A DNA stretch of 40,668 nt from Cellulomonas phragmiteti (GCF_016862775.1 NZ_BONP01000031.1:1-40668); one strand, 5' to 3'; numbered from the stretch's first letter, positions 7,736-16,319 are shown. Notes: generated by a model from the letters alone, not told the origin. Numbers and translations: made by a program.

Positions 7736-8776
7736 GTGAGCCACAAGCGCGTGACCCTCGCGGACGTCGCACGCACCGCCGGTGTGTCGTCGACGACCGC
7801 GTCGCTCGTGCTGTCCGGACGCGGGTCGGAGCTGCGGATCTCCCCCGCCGTCCAGGAGCGCGTGCGCGGTGCGTCCGCCGAGCTCGGCTACCGCCCCAAC
7901 ATCGTCTCCGTCGGGCTGCGCAAGGGCACCACCCGCACCCTCGGCCTCGTGTCCGACACCGTCGCGACCGGGCAGATGGCCGGCGACATGATCAAGGGCG
8001 CCATCGAGGCCGCCCGCGACCACGGGTACATGCTGTTCATCGGTGAGACCGAGGGCGACCCCGCCATCGAGAGCGCCCTCATCGACGCCATGCTCGACCG
8101 CCGCGTCGACGGGATCATGCTCACCTCGATGTTCACGCGCACCCGCGCGGTGCCCGCGGCCCTCGAGCGCCTGCCCACCGTGCTGCTCAACACCCTGCCC
8201 GCCGGGCCGACGCGCGCACCCGCCGTCGTCCCGGACGAGGTCGCGGCCGGGCGCGCCGCCGCGCAGCTGCTGCTCGACGCCGGGCACCGCGACATCCACC
8301 TCGTCGGCGCCGGTCCCGGCGCGGACGACGTGCCGCCCGACACCGTCGCCGGCCACGAGCGGCTCACCGGCATCCACGAGGTCCTGCACGCCGCCGGCCT
8401 CGAGCCCGCCTCGGGCCACCTCTGCGACGACTGGGTGCCGCCGCAGGGCTGGGCCGCGACCCACGACCTGCTCGAGCAGCACCCCCGCCCGCGTGCCGTC
8501 ATCTGCTTCAACGACCGCCTCGCGTTCGGCACCTACCAGGCGCTGCAGGAGGCCGGCCTGCGCATCCCGGACGACGTGTCGGTCGTGTCGTTCGACAACT
8601 ACCCGATGGCCGACTGGCTGCGACCCGGGGTGTCGTCCTTCGCCATCCCGCACGAGGCGCTCGGGCGGCGCGCCGTCGAGCTGCTGCTCGCGGAGATCGC
8701 CGGCGGGCCCGGCGGGCCCGACGTGCACCGCCTGCCCGTGCCGCTGCGCGCCCGCGGCTCGGTCGCCCCGGCCTGA
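7736..8776 (+). CDS. LacI-family transcriptional regulator of the sugar regulon
   Basis: A 346-aa repressor. The N-terminal helix-turn-helix and hinge span residues 7-60 (TLADVARTAGVSSTTASLVLSGRG). The rest is a periplasmic-binding-protein-like effector domain with the family signatures VDGIMLTSM, FNDRLAFGTYQAL and DDVSVVSFDN. The GTG start at 7736 has GGGAGGA 5 bases upstream, and the frame upstream is non-conserved filler. A TAGGAT -10-like hexamer lies at 7708-7713. The gene is divergent from the importer operon. Its likely operator, GCTAAATCG-N3-TAGC, occurs in front of both the importer and the double-esterase gene, so it probably represses both until a sugar ligand binds. Confidence 0.92.
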   Translation: MSHKRVTLADVARTAGVSSTTASLVLSGRGSELRISPAVQERVRGASAELGYRPNIVSVGLRKGTTRTLGLVSDTVATGQMAGDMIKGAIEAARDHGYMLFIGETEGDPAIESALIDAMLDRRVDGIMLTSMFTRTRAVPAALERLPTVLLNTLPAGPTRAPAVVPDEVAAGRAAAQLLLDAGHRDIHLVGAGPGADDVPPDTVAGHERLTGIHEVLHAAGLEPASGHLCDDWVPPQGWAATHDLLEQHPRPRAVICFNDRLAFGTYQALQEAGLRIPDDVSVVSFDNYPMADWLRPGVSSFAIPHEALGRRAVELLLAEIAGGPGGPDVHRLPVPLRARGSVAPA

Positions 8777-8828
8777 CGGCCCGGCCCGACGCCTCGGCCT
8801 GACGCCTCCGCGACCGCACCACGACGGC

Positions 8829-8871
8829 CCACCAGGCCGCCACCCGTCCGTGGACGGAGGCGGCCCGGTGG
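8829..8871. terminator. Bidirectional terminator between lacI and esterase genes
   Basis: A long imperfect hairpin: CCACC/GGTGG outer stem, GGCCGCC/GGCGGCC middle stem and CCGTCC/GGACGG inner stem, with small mismatches between them. It lies between the convergent lacI (stop at 8776) and esterase (stop at 8877) genes. Confidence 0.75.
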
Positions 8872-8876
8872 GGATG

Positions 8877-11678
8877 TCACACGCCCCGGGTGCCGCGCAG
8901 ACGGCTCCGCACCAGGAGCGTCCCCGCCCCCGTGAGGCCCAGCGCGAGGGCGAGCAGCAGCGCGAGCTGCGACGGCCCGGTCACCGCCAGCTGACCGCCC
9001 GCGGCGGCCGGTGTCCCGGCGACGGTCCCGGCGCCGGCGCCCGGGCCGGACGCGCCGGTCCCACCGGTGCCACCGGTCCCGCCCGTGCCACCGCTGCCAC
9101 CCGTGCCGTCCGTGCCGCCGGGGTCCTCGACACCGGCGCCCCGGACCTGGGCGAGCAGCCACTGCAGGGTCGCCGGGTCCTCGAGGGTCGGCGCCGCCGC
9201 GAGGTGGTGGTCCGGCAGCGCGAACGCGTCGTCGCCGTACTCCGTCCACAGCGCCAGCTCGGCGATCCGCGCGGGGGCCAGGCCCCGCGCCTCGTACGCG
9301 GCGACGAGCGCCTCGTACGACTCCCGGGCCCGGGTCACGGGCAGCAGGTGGTCGTTCATGCCGTGCGTGATCCACATCGGGACCTCGCCCGCCGCGATGC
9401 GCGCGAACTCGTCCTCGTCGCCCGGGAACCCGCCCGTGAGCAGGCCACCGGCGAACAGGTCGGGCCGCTCGGAGAACATCTCCCACATCAGCTGCGAGCC
9501 GTACGACACCGACGCCGCGTACACGCGGTCCTCGTCGACGGCGAAGCGCTCGAGGAAGGCCTCGACCAGCTCGATCGTCTGCGCCCCCTCGATGGCCTTG
9601 CCCGTCCGGACGTTCTGCGGGGCCAGGACGATGACGTCCTCGTCCGTGCCCGTCCACGACTCCTGGAACCACGCGGTGGCGAGCATGTCCGACGCGAGCT
9701 GCACGCCGAGGTTCTGCCCGTCGAAGCCCATGCCGTGGCCGGGCAGCGCGACGACCAGCGGGTACGAGCGTGCCGGGTCGTAGCCCTCGGGCAGGCGGTA
9801 CGCGTACTCGAGCGGGCCGGCGCCGGACGCGAACGTCTCGAGGACGAACTGGTCGACCTCGCGGTCGATCGAGGGCTCGGTGAGGCGGTGGGCCCGCGCC
9901 GGGTCCGCCGCGGCGACCAGCGCACCGTCGGTGCCGCGCACGTCGCCGAGCTGGGTGACCTGGGTCAGCTGGTCGGGGTTGACGCGCACCGAGCACAGGA
10001 ACGTCGGGCACAGCGAGACGATGACCGTCCACCCGCCCTCCGGCGAGTCCTCCAGCTCGAGGACGACGAACCGCCCCGGCGCCTCGGGACGCGCGGACGT
10101 GAGCAGCCGGGCCGGGTCGTCGGTCGTCCAGACCGACGCGACCGCGCGGTCGACGAGGTCCGGCAGCGTCTCGATCCCGGCGAACCGGAAGTTGTACCCG
10201 GAGTCCTCGACGCGGAAGTCGGCCGGGGTCAGCGCGGACGCGTCGACCGGCGTGGCGTACTCGAGCACGACGTGGGTGACCTGCTGGCCGAACGACCCGA
10301 CCGCGGTGACCGGGGTGACGCCCAGCACCGGGCTCGGGGCCGCCGCGCGTCCCTGGGCGAGCAGCCACTGCAGGATGCCCTGGTCGGAGTAGGTCGGCGC
10401 CGTCGCGGCGTGGTAGTCCGGGATGACGAACGCGTCGTCGGCGTACTCGACGTGCCGCACCGTGTCGGCGGCCTGCGCCTCGTCCATGCCGGCGGCCACG
10501 TACGCCGCGCGCAGGCGGTCGCGGCTCGTGGTGGAGAACGACGCCGGGAGCACCGGGTCGCTCGTCGCGTGCGTGAGCATGACGGGGACGGGGTGCTGCG
10601 CGACCGCCTGCGCCTGCTCCTCACTGATCGCGAAGCCGGAGACGACCAGGGCGGCGTCGAACAGGTCCGGGTCGCCGGCCATGGCGGCCCAGGCGAGCGT
10701 CGACCCCCAGGAGAACGTCGCGGCGTAGATGCGGTCGGTGTCGACCGCGTGGTCGGCGACGAACGACTCGACGAGCGCGACCATCGCGTCGGCCTCGGCC
10801 GGGTTGCCGACGCGCGGGTTCTGCGGCGCGAGGACGATGACGTCCTCGTCCACGCCGGTCCACTCCTGCTGGTTCCAGGCGGGGACCATGATGTCGACGG
10901 CGACGTTGACGCCGGGGTTCTCCCCGTCGTAGCCGGACCCGTAGCCGTGCAGGGCGACGACCAGCGGGTAGCTGCGGGCCGGGTCGTACCCCGCCGGCAG
11001 CTGGTAGGAGTACGGCAGCTGCTGACCGCCGACCGCGAACGTGTCGTACGTGAAGTCGTCGGCGACGAGGTTGACGGCGGGCGCGGTGGCGCGCAGGGGC
11101 GCCGCGGCGGCCGACGCGAGCAGGGTGCCGTCGGTCGCGTGCACGTCGCCGTGCTGGGTCACCTGCGTGCGCAGGTCGGTGTTGATCTTCTCGAAGCACA
11201 GGCTGGGGCACGTCGAGCGGATGACGGTGCTGCCCCCGACGTCGGCGGGGTCGAGCTCGAGGATGACGTAGCGCCCCGCGACGGACGACCCGCCGGTGAG
11301 CAGGCCGACCCGGTCGTTGGTGTACGCCCGGGTGACGGTGCGCGCCGCGAGGTCGTCGAGCTCGTCGAGGCTCGCGCTGAAGCGGAAGTTGTAGGTGCTG
11401 TCCTCGACCGTCCACCCGGCGGGGGTGACGTCGGCGGGGTCGACGGTGCCGTCGTACTCGACGGCCACCGCGGCGACCTTCTGGCCGGACAGGTAGACCT
11501 CGGTGACGGGCGTGACGGACAGGATCCCCGCGGGGTCGCCGGGGGCGGCGACGCCCGGTGCCGCGGCAGCCAGGGAGGTGGCCACGAGCCCGGCGGCGGC
11601 GGCCAGCGCGGTCAGCGACCGGGCGCGGCCACCGGGCGGCCGGGAGGCGGACGACGTGCGTCCGGGTGGTCGAGTCAT
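8877..11678 (-). CDS. Secreted cell-wall-anchored esterase with duplicated Ig-hydrolase unit
   Basis: A 933-aa precursor. It has an N-terminal signal peptide (to about residue 45), then two homologous units of about 400 residues. Each unit has an Ig-like N-terminal domain (…VTPVT…G…DFRVEDS-YNFRF) and an alpha/beta hydrolase domain opening with YSYQLPAGYDPARSYPLVVALHG. The nucleophile elbows are TFSWGS (Ser323) and SVSYGS (Ser725), with Asp374/His423 and Asp776/His824-825 as the other triad candidates. The type resembles EstA/PHB-depolymerase-like secreted esterases. A Gly-Thr-rich linker leads to LAVTG (897-901), a hydrophobic helix and a basic tail, a class E sortase signal. ATG at 11678 is preferred (AAGGAGA 5 bases upstream) over an ATG 6 codons earlier. 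Promoter and double LacI operator lie upstream. Substrate unknown; the regulon suggests acylated sugars. Confidence 0.85.
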   Translation of the reverse strand: MTRPPGRTSSASRPPGGRARSLTALAAAAGLVATSLAAAAPGVAAPGDPAGILSVTPVTEVYLSGQKVAAVAVEYDGTVDPADVTPAGWTVEDSTYNFRFSASLDELDDLAARTVTRAYTNDRVGLLTGGSSVAGRYVILELDPADVGGSTVIRSTCPSLCFEKINTDLRTQVTQHGDVHATDGTLLASAAAAPLRATAPAVNLVADDFTYDTFAVGGQQLPYSYQLPAGYDPARSYPLVVALHGYGSGYDGENPGVNVAVDIMVPAWNQQEWTGVDEDVIVLAPQNPRVGNPAEADAMVALVESFVADHAVDTDRIYAATFSWGSTLAWAAMAGDPDLFDAALVVSGFAISEEQAQAVAQHPVPVMLTHATSDPVLPASFSTTSRDRLRAAYVAAGMDEAQAADTVRHVEYADDAFVIPDYHAATAPTYSDQGILQWLLAQGRAAAPSPVLGVTPVTAVGSFGQQVTHVVLEYATPVDASALTPADFRVEDSGYNFRFAGIETLPDLVDRAVASVWTTDDPARLLTSARPEAPGRFVVLELEDSPEGGWTVIVSLCPTFLCSVRVNPDQLTQVTQLGDVRGTDGALVAAADPARAHRLTEPSIDREVDQFVLETFASGAGPLEYAYRLPEGYDPARSYPLVVALPGHGMGFDGQNLGVQLASDMLATAWFQESWTGTDEDVIVLAPQNVRTGKAIEGAQTIELVEAFLERFAVDEDRVYAASVSYGSQLMWEMFSERPDLFAGGLLTGGFPGDEDEFARIAAGEVPMWITHGMNDHLLPVTRARESYEALVAAYEARGLAPARIAELALWTEYGDDAFALPDHHLAAAPTLEDPATLQWLLAQVRGAGVEDPGGTDGTGGSGGTGGTGGTGGTGASGPGAGAGTVAGTPAAAGGQLAVTGPSQLALLLALALGLTGAGTLLVRSRLRGTRGV

Positions 11679-11727
11679 GCGTGTCTCCTTCGACATCGCC
11701 GGGACGGCCCCCGTTGGCAGCCCCGAT

Positions 11728-11765
11728 GCTAAATCGGACTAGCACGTGTGCTAGTCCGATTTAGC
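11728..11765. promoter_or_regulatory. Double LacI-type operator of the esterase gene
   Basis: Two 18-base arms (11728-11745 and 11748-11765) form a perfect inverted repeat with a 2-base centre. Each arm contains GCTAAATCGGACTAGC, which is itself a copy of the importer operator core GCTAAATCG-N3-TAGC. The site begins 2 bases downstream of the -10 hexamer of the esterase promoter. It could bind two repressor dimers side by side. Confidence 0.82.
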
Positions 11766-11767
11766 GC

Positions 11768-11796
11768 AACCTAACCGGGTGCTGGGCAGGCGTCAA
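11768..11796 (-). promoter_or_regulatory. Promoter of the esterase gene
   Basis: Minus-strand TTGACG (-35, 11791-11796) and TAGGTT (-10, 11768-11773) are separated by exactly 17 bases. The double operator follows directly downstream. The same order (-35, -10, operator over the start site) is seen at the importer promoter. Confidence 0.7.
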
Positions 11797-11838
11797 CGGA
11801 TGGCGCGCGGCGCGCACCACGCGCCCGCCGGGGCGCCA

Positions 11839-11887
11839 GGTCGGCCGTGCGGTCGGCCGTGCGGTCAGCCGTGCAGGTCAGCCGCGC
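11839..11887. repeat. 12-bp tandem repeat overlapping a stop codon
   Basis: The unit GGTCGGCCGTGC occurs twice exactly (11839-11862), followed by GGTCAGCCGTGC (11863-11874) and a degenerate fourth copy. The TGA of the small membrane protein gene (11878-11880) lies in the last copy. Slippage here could alter the 3' end of that gene. Confidence 0.6.
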
Positions 11888-12537
11888 ACGGGCCGCCGGG
11901 CACGCGCCCGCAGCACCCACCAGACCGCACCGCCGATGCCCACGCCGAACCCCGCGGCGGTCAGCCCGAGCACCCCGAAGACCCCGAGCACCGTCCCCCA
12001 CACCGCACCGAAGAACGGCCCGAACGGCCGGTCCGCGGCGAGCGCCACCCACGCGTCCGGCACCCCGGCGGACGGCACCGCCACCTCGTACGTCCCCGTC
12101 TCGGGTGCGGTGAACGCCCCGACCGTCCCGGCGACCCACCCCCGCACGCGGCTGGTCGCGTTCACCCCTGGCGACCGGTCGGCCGCCACCACGTCGCCCG
12201 ACGGCGCGCGCAGCAGCACCGCCTCGTCGAGCCGGGGGCGCTCGTCCTCGCCGACCGCGTCCCGCGGCACCACGAGGTACACCGCGTACCGCTCGCCGGC
12301 GACCAGGTCGACGCTCGTCACGCCCGGCGCGCCGGCGGACGCGAGGACGGCGGCACCCGGCTGCCCGTCCCCCGCCAGCACGTCGCTGCGGACCAGCCCG
12401 ACGAACCCGCCGGCCGTCACCACGGCGAGCACCAGGGCGCCGAGCAGCAGGAGCACGCCCGTCACCGTCAGGGCGACGGGCCCCACGAGCGACGGACGCG
12501 CGGACGCAGGGACGGACGACGGCCGGGAGGTGCTCAC
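11878..12537 (-). CDS. Membrane protein of unknown function, two helices and an outer domain
   Basis: A 219-aa protein with one hydrophobic helix near residues 20-50, an outer region of about 110 residues containing LVAGERYAVYLVVP and FTAPETGTYEVAVP, and a second pair of hydrophobic stretches at 170-210 ending RARARRPVRG. The family is not recognised; the outer part reads like a small beta-sandwich. The GTG start at 12537 has only a distant GGGAG, but it lies 29 bases after the NERD helicase stop, so the two genes are probably co-transcribed and perhaps translationally linked. The function of the pair is unknown. Confidence 0.7.
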   Translation of the reverse strand: MSTSRPSSVPASARPSLVGPVALTVTGVLLLLGALVLAVVTAGGFVGLVRSDVLAGDGQPGAAVLASAGAPGVTSVDLVAGERYAVYLVVPRDAVGEDERPRLDEAVLLRAPSGDVVAADRSPGVNATSRVRGWVAGTVGAFTAPETGTYEVAVPSAGVPDAWVALAADRPFGPFFGAVWGTVLGVFGVLGLTAAGFGVGIGGAVWWVLRARARRPVRG

Positions 12538-12566
12538 GTGGCGAACCTACTCCCGCCGGGCACCGG

Positions 12567-14723
12567 TCAGATGGCCGCGACCCACAGCCCGTCGCGGGCC
12601 CGCGTCATCGCCACGTACAGCTCCCGGAGCCGGAAGTCGCGCCGCTCGCGGTCCACGTCGTCGAGGTCCTCGACCTTCTCGGTGAGCCACGAGGCGTACG
12701 GGTCGACGACGAGGACCTGCTTGAACTCCAGGCCCTTGGCGCGCTTGACGGTGCCGACCTTCACGCGGTTGACCGGCACCCCGTCGTACTTCTCGAGGTT
12801 CACCACCGGCACGCCCGCCTTCTTCAGCGCCTCGGTCGCCGCCTCGACACCGCGCCGCGACAGCGACAGCACGCCGACGTCACCGAAGTTGGTGCCGACC
12901 TCGGCCACCACCTCGTGCACGCGCAGGACCATGCGGCGCTGCCGGTCGGCCTCGCTCGCGCAGCGCACGTAGACGGGCTTCGGCCCCGTGCGCGGCACCT
13001 CGGCCGGCCGGTCGCCGCGGGCCGTCGCACCCTCGATGTCCGCGAACTCGTCGTCCCGCACGAGCATCGACGCGAACTGCAGGATCTCGCGCGTGTTGCG
13101 GTAGTTGACGTCGAGGACCGTGCCGCGCCCGGCGACGGACACCCCGGCCTCGGCGAGCGTGAAGCCGCCCGGGTAGATCGTCTGCTGGCCGTCCCCGACG
13201 AGCGTCAGGCCGTCGGGGGCGTCCCCGACGAACGCGTGCATCATCCGGATCATCATGCAGGTGAGGTCCTGCGCCTCGTCCACGACGACCGCGGTGTACC
13301 GGTCGGTCGGCGGCTCGCGCCGCAGCTCGGCCTCCGCCAGGGCGATCTGGTCGGCGAAGTCGTGGACGCCGCGGTCCCGCAGCTCCCGGTCGTACGCCTC
13401 GTACAGCTCCCACACGACGCGCCGCTGGTGCGGGCCGAGCCGGTGGCGGCGGCCGAGGCGCGGCAGGTCGGCGTACTGCTCCCACCGGGTCAGGCCGCGT
13501 CCCTTGATGACGTAGCTGACCTCCTCGTGCCAGTAGTCCTGCTCGTGGCGGTCGGTGTCGATGACGCTGCCGCCGGCGACCTTGCCCCACGCGGCGGTCC
13601 ACGCCGACGCGATCTGCTTGCCGTCGATGCGGTGCGTGACGCCCCGCTCGTCGAGGATCCGCTTGGCGGTCTCGTGGACCCCGGCGAACTCGACGCGGTC
13701 CACCACGTCCGGGGCCAGGCGCGTCAGCTGCTGGCGCAGCACGTCGGGCAGCGTGCGGATGTACGTCGTCACCAGGACCTTGCCCTGGCGGGTGCGCGCC
13801 AGGTACGCCGCGCGGTGCAGCCCCACGACCGTCTTGCCGGTGCCGGCCGCGCCGCGGATCCGGGCGGGCCCGTTGTACGACCGGCGCACGACGCGGGCCT
13901 GCGCGGGGTGCAGGAACGCCATCCACTCCTCGACGGGCGCGGCCATGAGGCCCTCGAGCATCGCCTGGTGCACCTCGGAGTCGGTGAGCAGCGGCTCTGG
14001 GCCGTCAGGGGCCGACCGCTGCTCCGGGACGACGGCCGCGGACGCGTCCGACCCGTCCGGCGCGTCGTCGGCCAGCAGCACCGGGCCGCGCGGGGCCGGC
14101 AGCACGGGCTCGGGCAGCGTCGTGCTGACCGGGGCGGGGTCACCCACCTGGCCGAACCACTCGAGGCAGCGGGCGAGGACCGCGTCGACCTGCCGGGGCC
14201 CGAGCCGGGCGCCGCGGCGCGCGATCTGCCGCAGCACGTCGCGGTCCCCCACGACCTGCACGGGCCCGACGCGCTCGTCCACGCCGGTGCGCCCGGCGAG
14301 GACGGCGACGGCGTGCACCTCACCGGGGGCCAGGCCCACCTCGGCGAGCTCCCCCTCGGTGCGGTAGGCGAGGTCCGCGAGCGCCATGAGCTCGTCCGTC
14401 ACGTCGTCCTGGCCGCGGTGGATGCGGTCGCCGGCGATCGTCACGTCCGCCCACGCCTTGGTGTCGACGACGAACACCCCGGCGGGCCCGACGACGACCA
14501 TGTCGACCTGCGCGCGACGGCTGCCCGGCCACTGCCGGTCGGCGAGCAGGTGGTAGCCCGCGGCGGCCAGCGGCGCGAGCGCGGCGGCGGTGCGCTGCTC
14601 GGTCGCGGACGCGACGCCGTACCGCGACGCCGTCGCGCGCGCGTCGGCCGCGGCCCTCTCGTGCGCGGCGGCGAGCGCGAGCTGTCGGCTCGCCTCGTGC
14701 GCCGCGGAGTCCCCTGCAGGCAT
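12567..14723 (-). CDS. NERD-domain UvrD/Rep-type superfamily 1 helicase
   Basis: A 718-aa cytoplasmic protein. The N-terminal part carries a NERD nuclease-like domain (about residues 40-160) with the conserved Asp74 (AQVDMVVVG), Asp87 and Lys89 (VVDTKAW). The helicase follows: LHPAQARVVR, Walker A GAAGTGKT at 291-298, Walker B VDEAQDL at 481-487, LVGDGQQTIY, VNYRNTREIL, VGTVKRAKGLEF and the C-terminal ELYVAMTRARDGLWV motif VI. Start ATG at 14723 with GGGGAGGA upstream. NERD-helicases are known in housekeeping repair and in some defence islands, but no accepted defence partners are visible here. The next gene is a small membrane protein 29 bases away. Confidence 0.92.
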   Translation of the reverse strand: MPAGDSAAHEASRQLALAAAHERAAADARATASRYGVASATEQRTAAALAPLAAAGYHLLADRQWPGSRRAQVDMVVVGPAGVFVVDTKAWADVTIAGDRIHRGQDDVTDELMALADLAYRTEGELAEVGLAPGEVHAVAVLAGRTGVDERVGPVQVVGDRDVLRQIARRGARLGPRQVDAVLARCLEWFGQVGDPAPVSTTLPEPVLPAPRGPVLLADDAPDGSDASAAVVPEQRSAPDGPEPLLTDSEVHQAMLEGLMAAPVEEWMAFLHPAQARVVRRSYNGPARIRGAAGTGKTVVGLHRAAYLARTRQGKVLVTTYIRTLPDVLRQQLTRLAPDVVDRVEFAGVHETAKRILDERGVTHRIDGKQIASAWTAAWGKVAGGSVIDTDRHEQDYWHEEVSYVIKGRGLTRWEQYADLPRLGRRHRLGPHQRRVVWELYEAYDRELRDRGVHDFADQIALAEAELRREPPTDRYTAVVVDEAQDLTCMMIRMMHAFVGDAPDGLTLVGDGQQTIYPGGFTLAEAGVSVAGRGTVLDVNYRNTREILQFASMLVRDDEFADIEGATARGDRPAEVPRTGPKPVYVRCASEADRQRRMVLRVHEVVAEVGTNFGDVGVLSLSRRGVEAATEALKKAGVPVVNLEKYDGVPVNRVKVGTVKRAKGLEFKQVLVVDPYASWLTEKVEDLDDVDRERRDFRLRELYVAMTRARDGLWVAAI

Positions 14724-14806
14724 GCTCGGTCGTCCTCCCCGTCTGGACCTCTATCGGTCGCGACGCGCCCTCGCATGAGGCCCGCGCGGCCTCACCACTC
14801 CCACGG

Positions 14807-14822
14807 GTGGTCGCGCGACCAC
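14807..14822. promoter_or_regulatory. 16-bp perfect palindrome GTGGTCGCGCGACCAC (copy 2)
   Basis: Identical to the palindrome at 7615-7630. It lies in the 131-bp gap between the NERD helicase start (14723) and the MFS transporter stop (14855), so it could be an operator for the helicase or a transcription end signal for the transporter gene. Confidence 0.45.
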
Positions 14823-14854
14823 ACCGGCTGGACCCGCGGCCCGGTGCGGCGCGG

Positions 14855-16153
14855 TCAGGAGGTGCTGGACGCGGCGGCCGGGGTGCGGCCGCCCAGGCGC
14901 GGGACGATCGCCATGGCCGGCACCAGCAGCAGCGCGGGCACGAGGAACGCGGGCCCCAGCCCCGTCACCTGCGAGAGCAGGCCGATGACGACGGCCCCGA
15001 CGATCGCGCCCGCGTAGTTGAACAGGTTGATGCGTGCGACGACGTCGTCGAGCCGGGCGGGCGCCAGCTCACCCGCGGCGGAGAACGCGAGCGGCACCAG
15101 GGCCCCGGCGCCGATGCCGGCGAGCGCGAACCCGGCGACCGCGGCCACCGGGCTGGGCACCAGCGCGACGACGAACAGCCCGAGCGCGGCGACGGCCCCC
15201 GTGGGTGCGGCGACCCGGACCCGGCCGTAGCGGCGCACGAGCGGGTCGCCCGCGAGGCGGGCGACGAGCACGGCCCCCTGGTAGGCGGCGTAGCCGAGCG
15301 GCGCGATGGTGCCCGACGCGCCCAGCTCGTCGTAGAGGTACACCGTGCTCCAGCTGGAGACGGCCGAGTCGACGACGAACGCGACGGCGACCAGCGCGCC
15401 GAACAGCCAGATCCCGGCGCGCGGCAGGGGGACCTTGGCCCGCGGGGCGTCCTCGACGTCGGGTGCCGCGACGCCGGACCGGGCGCCGGGGGCGATGCCG
15501 TCGTGGTGCACGACTCCCTCGTGCCCGGCGTCGTGCGCGGTCGCGGCGTGCGCGGTCGCGGCGTCCGGGCCGGCGTCGGCACCCGACGTGCCGTGCACGA
15601 GCCAGGGCCGCACGAGCAGCGCCACGGCGACGGCGACGACGGCGGCGACGACCAGCGCCGTGACGGCGCCCGTCGTGGTGCCCAGCCCGGAGAGCCCGGA
15701 CTGCGAGAGCGCGGCGACGATCGCGGCGACGGTGAGGCACGCGAAGAGCGTGGACAGGATGGACCGGCCCACGCGGTGCTGCAGCGCGACCCCCTGCATG
15801 TTGCACGAGGCGTCGACCATGCCCAGGCCGAGCGCGAAGACCACGAACGCCCCGACGAGCGGCGGCACGGAGGTCGCCGCGGCGACGAACCCGAGCCCGA
15901 CGGCCTGGGCGAGCAGCCCGACGACGACGGCGGTGCGGCTGGACCAGCGGCGCGCGAGCCGCTCGGCGGTGACCGACCCGGCCGCCGCGAGCAGCGCGCC
16001 CATGAGCAGCACCAGCGCGATCGTGTCGTCCTCGATGCCGGTGCGGGCCTTGAGGCCCGGCAGCGCCGTGACGACGGTCGCGTACCCGAACCCCTGCGCG
16101 GCGTAGGTGGCCCCGACGGCCACCCTCGCCCTCGTGACGGCAGCGTGCTGCAT
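14855..16153 (-). CDS. MFS transporter
   Basis: A 432-aa integral membrane protein with about 12 helices split by a hydrophilic central loop (about residues 205-260) that contains several His residues (TAHAATAHDAGHEGVVHHDG). The first half has the MFS loop 2-3 region LARRWSSRTAVVVGLL and the second half RRYGRVRVAAPTG. It looks like a YbjJ/FucP-type exporter or sugar-proton symporter, but the substrate cannot be assigned. Start ATG at 16153 with AAGGGGGA close upstream. It stands alone on the minus strand, divergent from the NERD-like gene. Confidence 0.85.
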   Translation of the reverse strand: MQHAAVTRARVAVGATYAAQGFGYATVVTALPGLKARTGIEDDTIALVLLMGALLAAAGSVTAERLARRWSSRTAVVVGLLAQAVGLGFVAAATSVPPLVGAFVVFALGLGMVDASCNMQGVALQHRVGRSILSTLFACLTVAAIVAALSQSGLSGLGTTTGAVTALVVAAVVAVAVALLVRPWLVHGTSGADAGPDAATAHAATAHDAGHEGVVHHDGIAPGARSGVAAPDVEDAPRAKVPLPRAGIWLFGALVAVAFVVDSAVSSWSTVYLYDELGASGTIAPLGYAAYQGAVLVARLAGDPLVRRYGRVRVAAPTGAVAALGLFVVALVPSPVAAVAGFALAGIGAGALVPLAFSAAGELAPARLDDVVARINLFNYAGAIVGAVVIGLLSQVTGLGPAFLVPALLLVPAMAIVPRLGGRTPAAASSTS

Positions 16154-16319
16154 CGGTCCCCCTTGTCCCGGGTGCGAAAGGCACCGAGGCGACCCTACGA
16201 CGTGCGCCGCCCCGCGCGCGGGTGATCTGCGGGGAGATGTCGGCGTGCGGGGCCGCTCGACGGCGGCGGGTGCTCAGGTCGGGTGCCGGACGGGCCGATA
16301 CCCACGGCATGGGGGCGAG

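Noticed and set aside
9055..9120. Dense GGT/GCC repeats as a possible regulatory satellite
   Set aside because: They encode the Gly-Thr linker before the LAVTG signal of the esterase and are explained by coding.
8043..11732. Open plus-strand frame of 1229 codons
   Set aside because: It is antisense to the duplicated esterase and overlaps lacI in another frame; no motif is recognisable.
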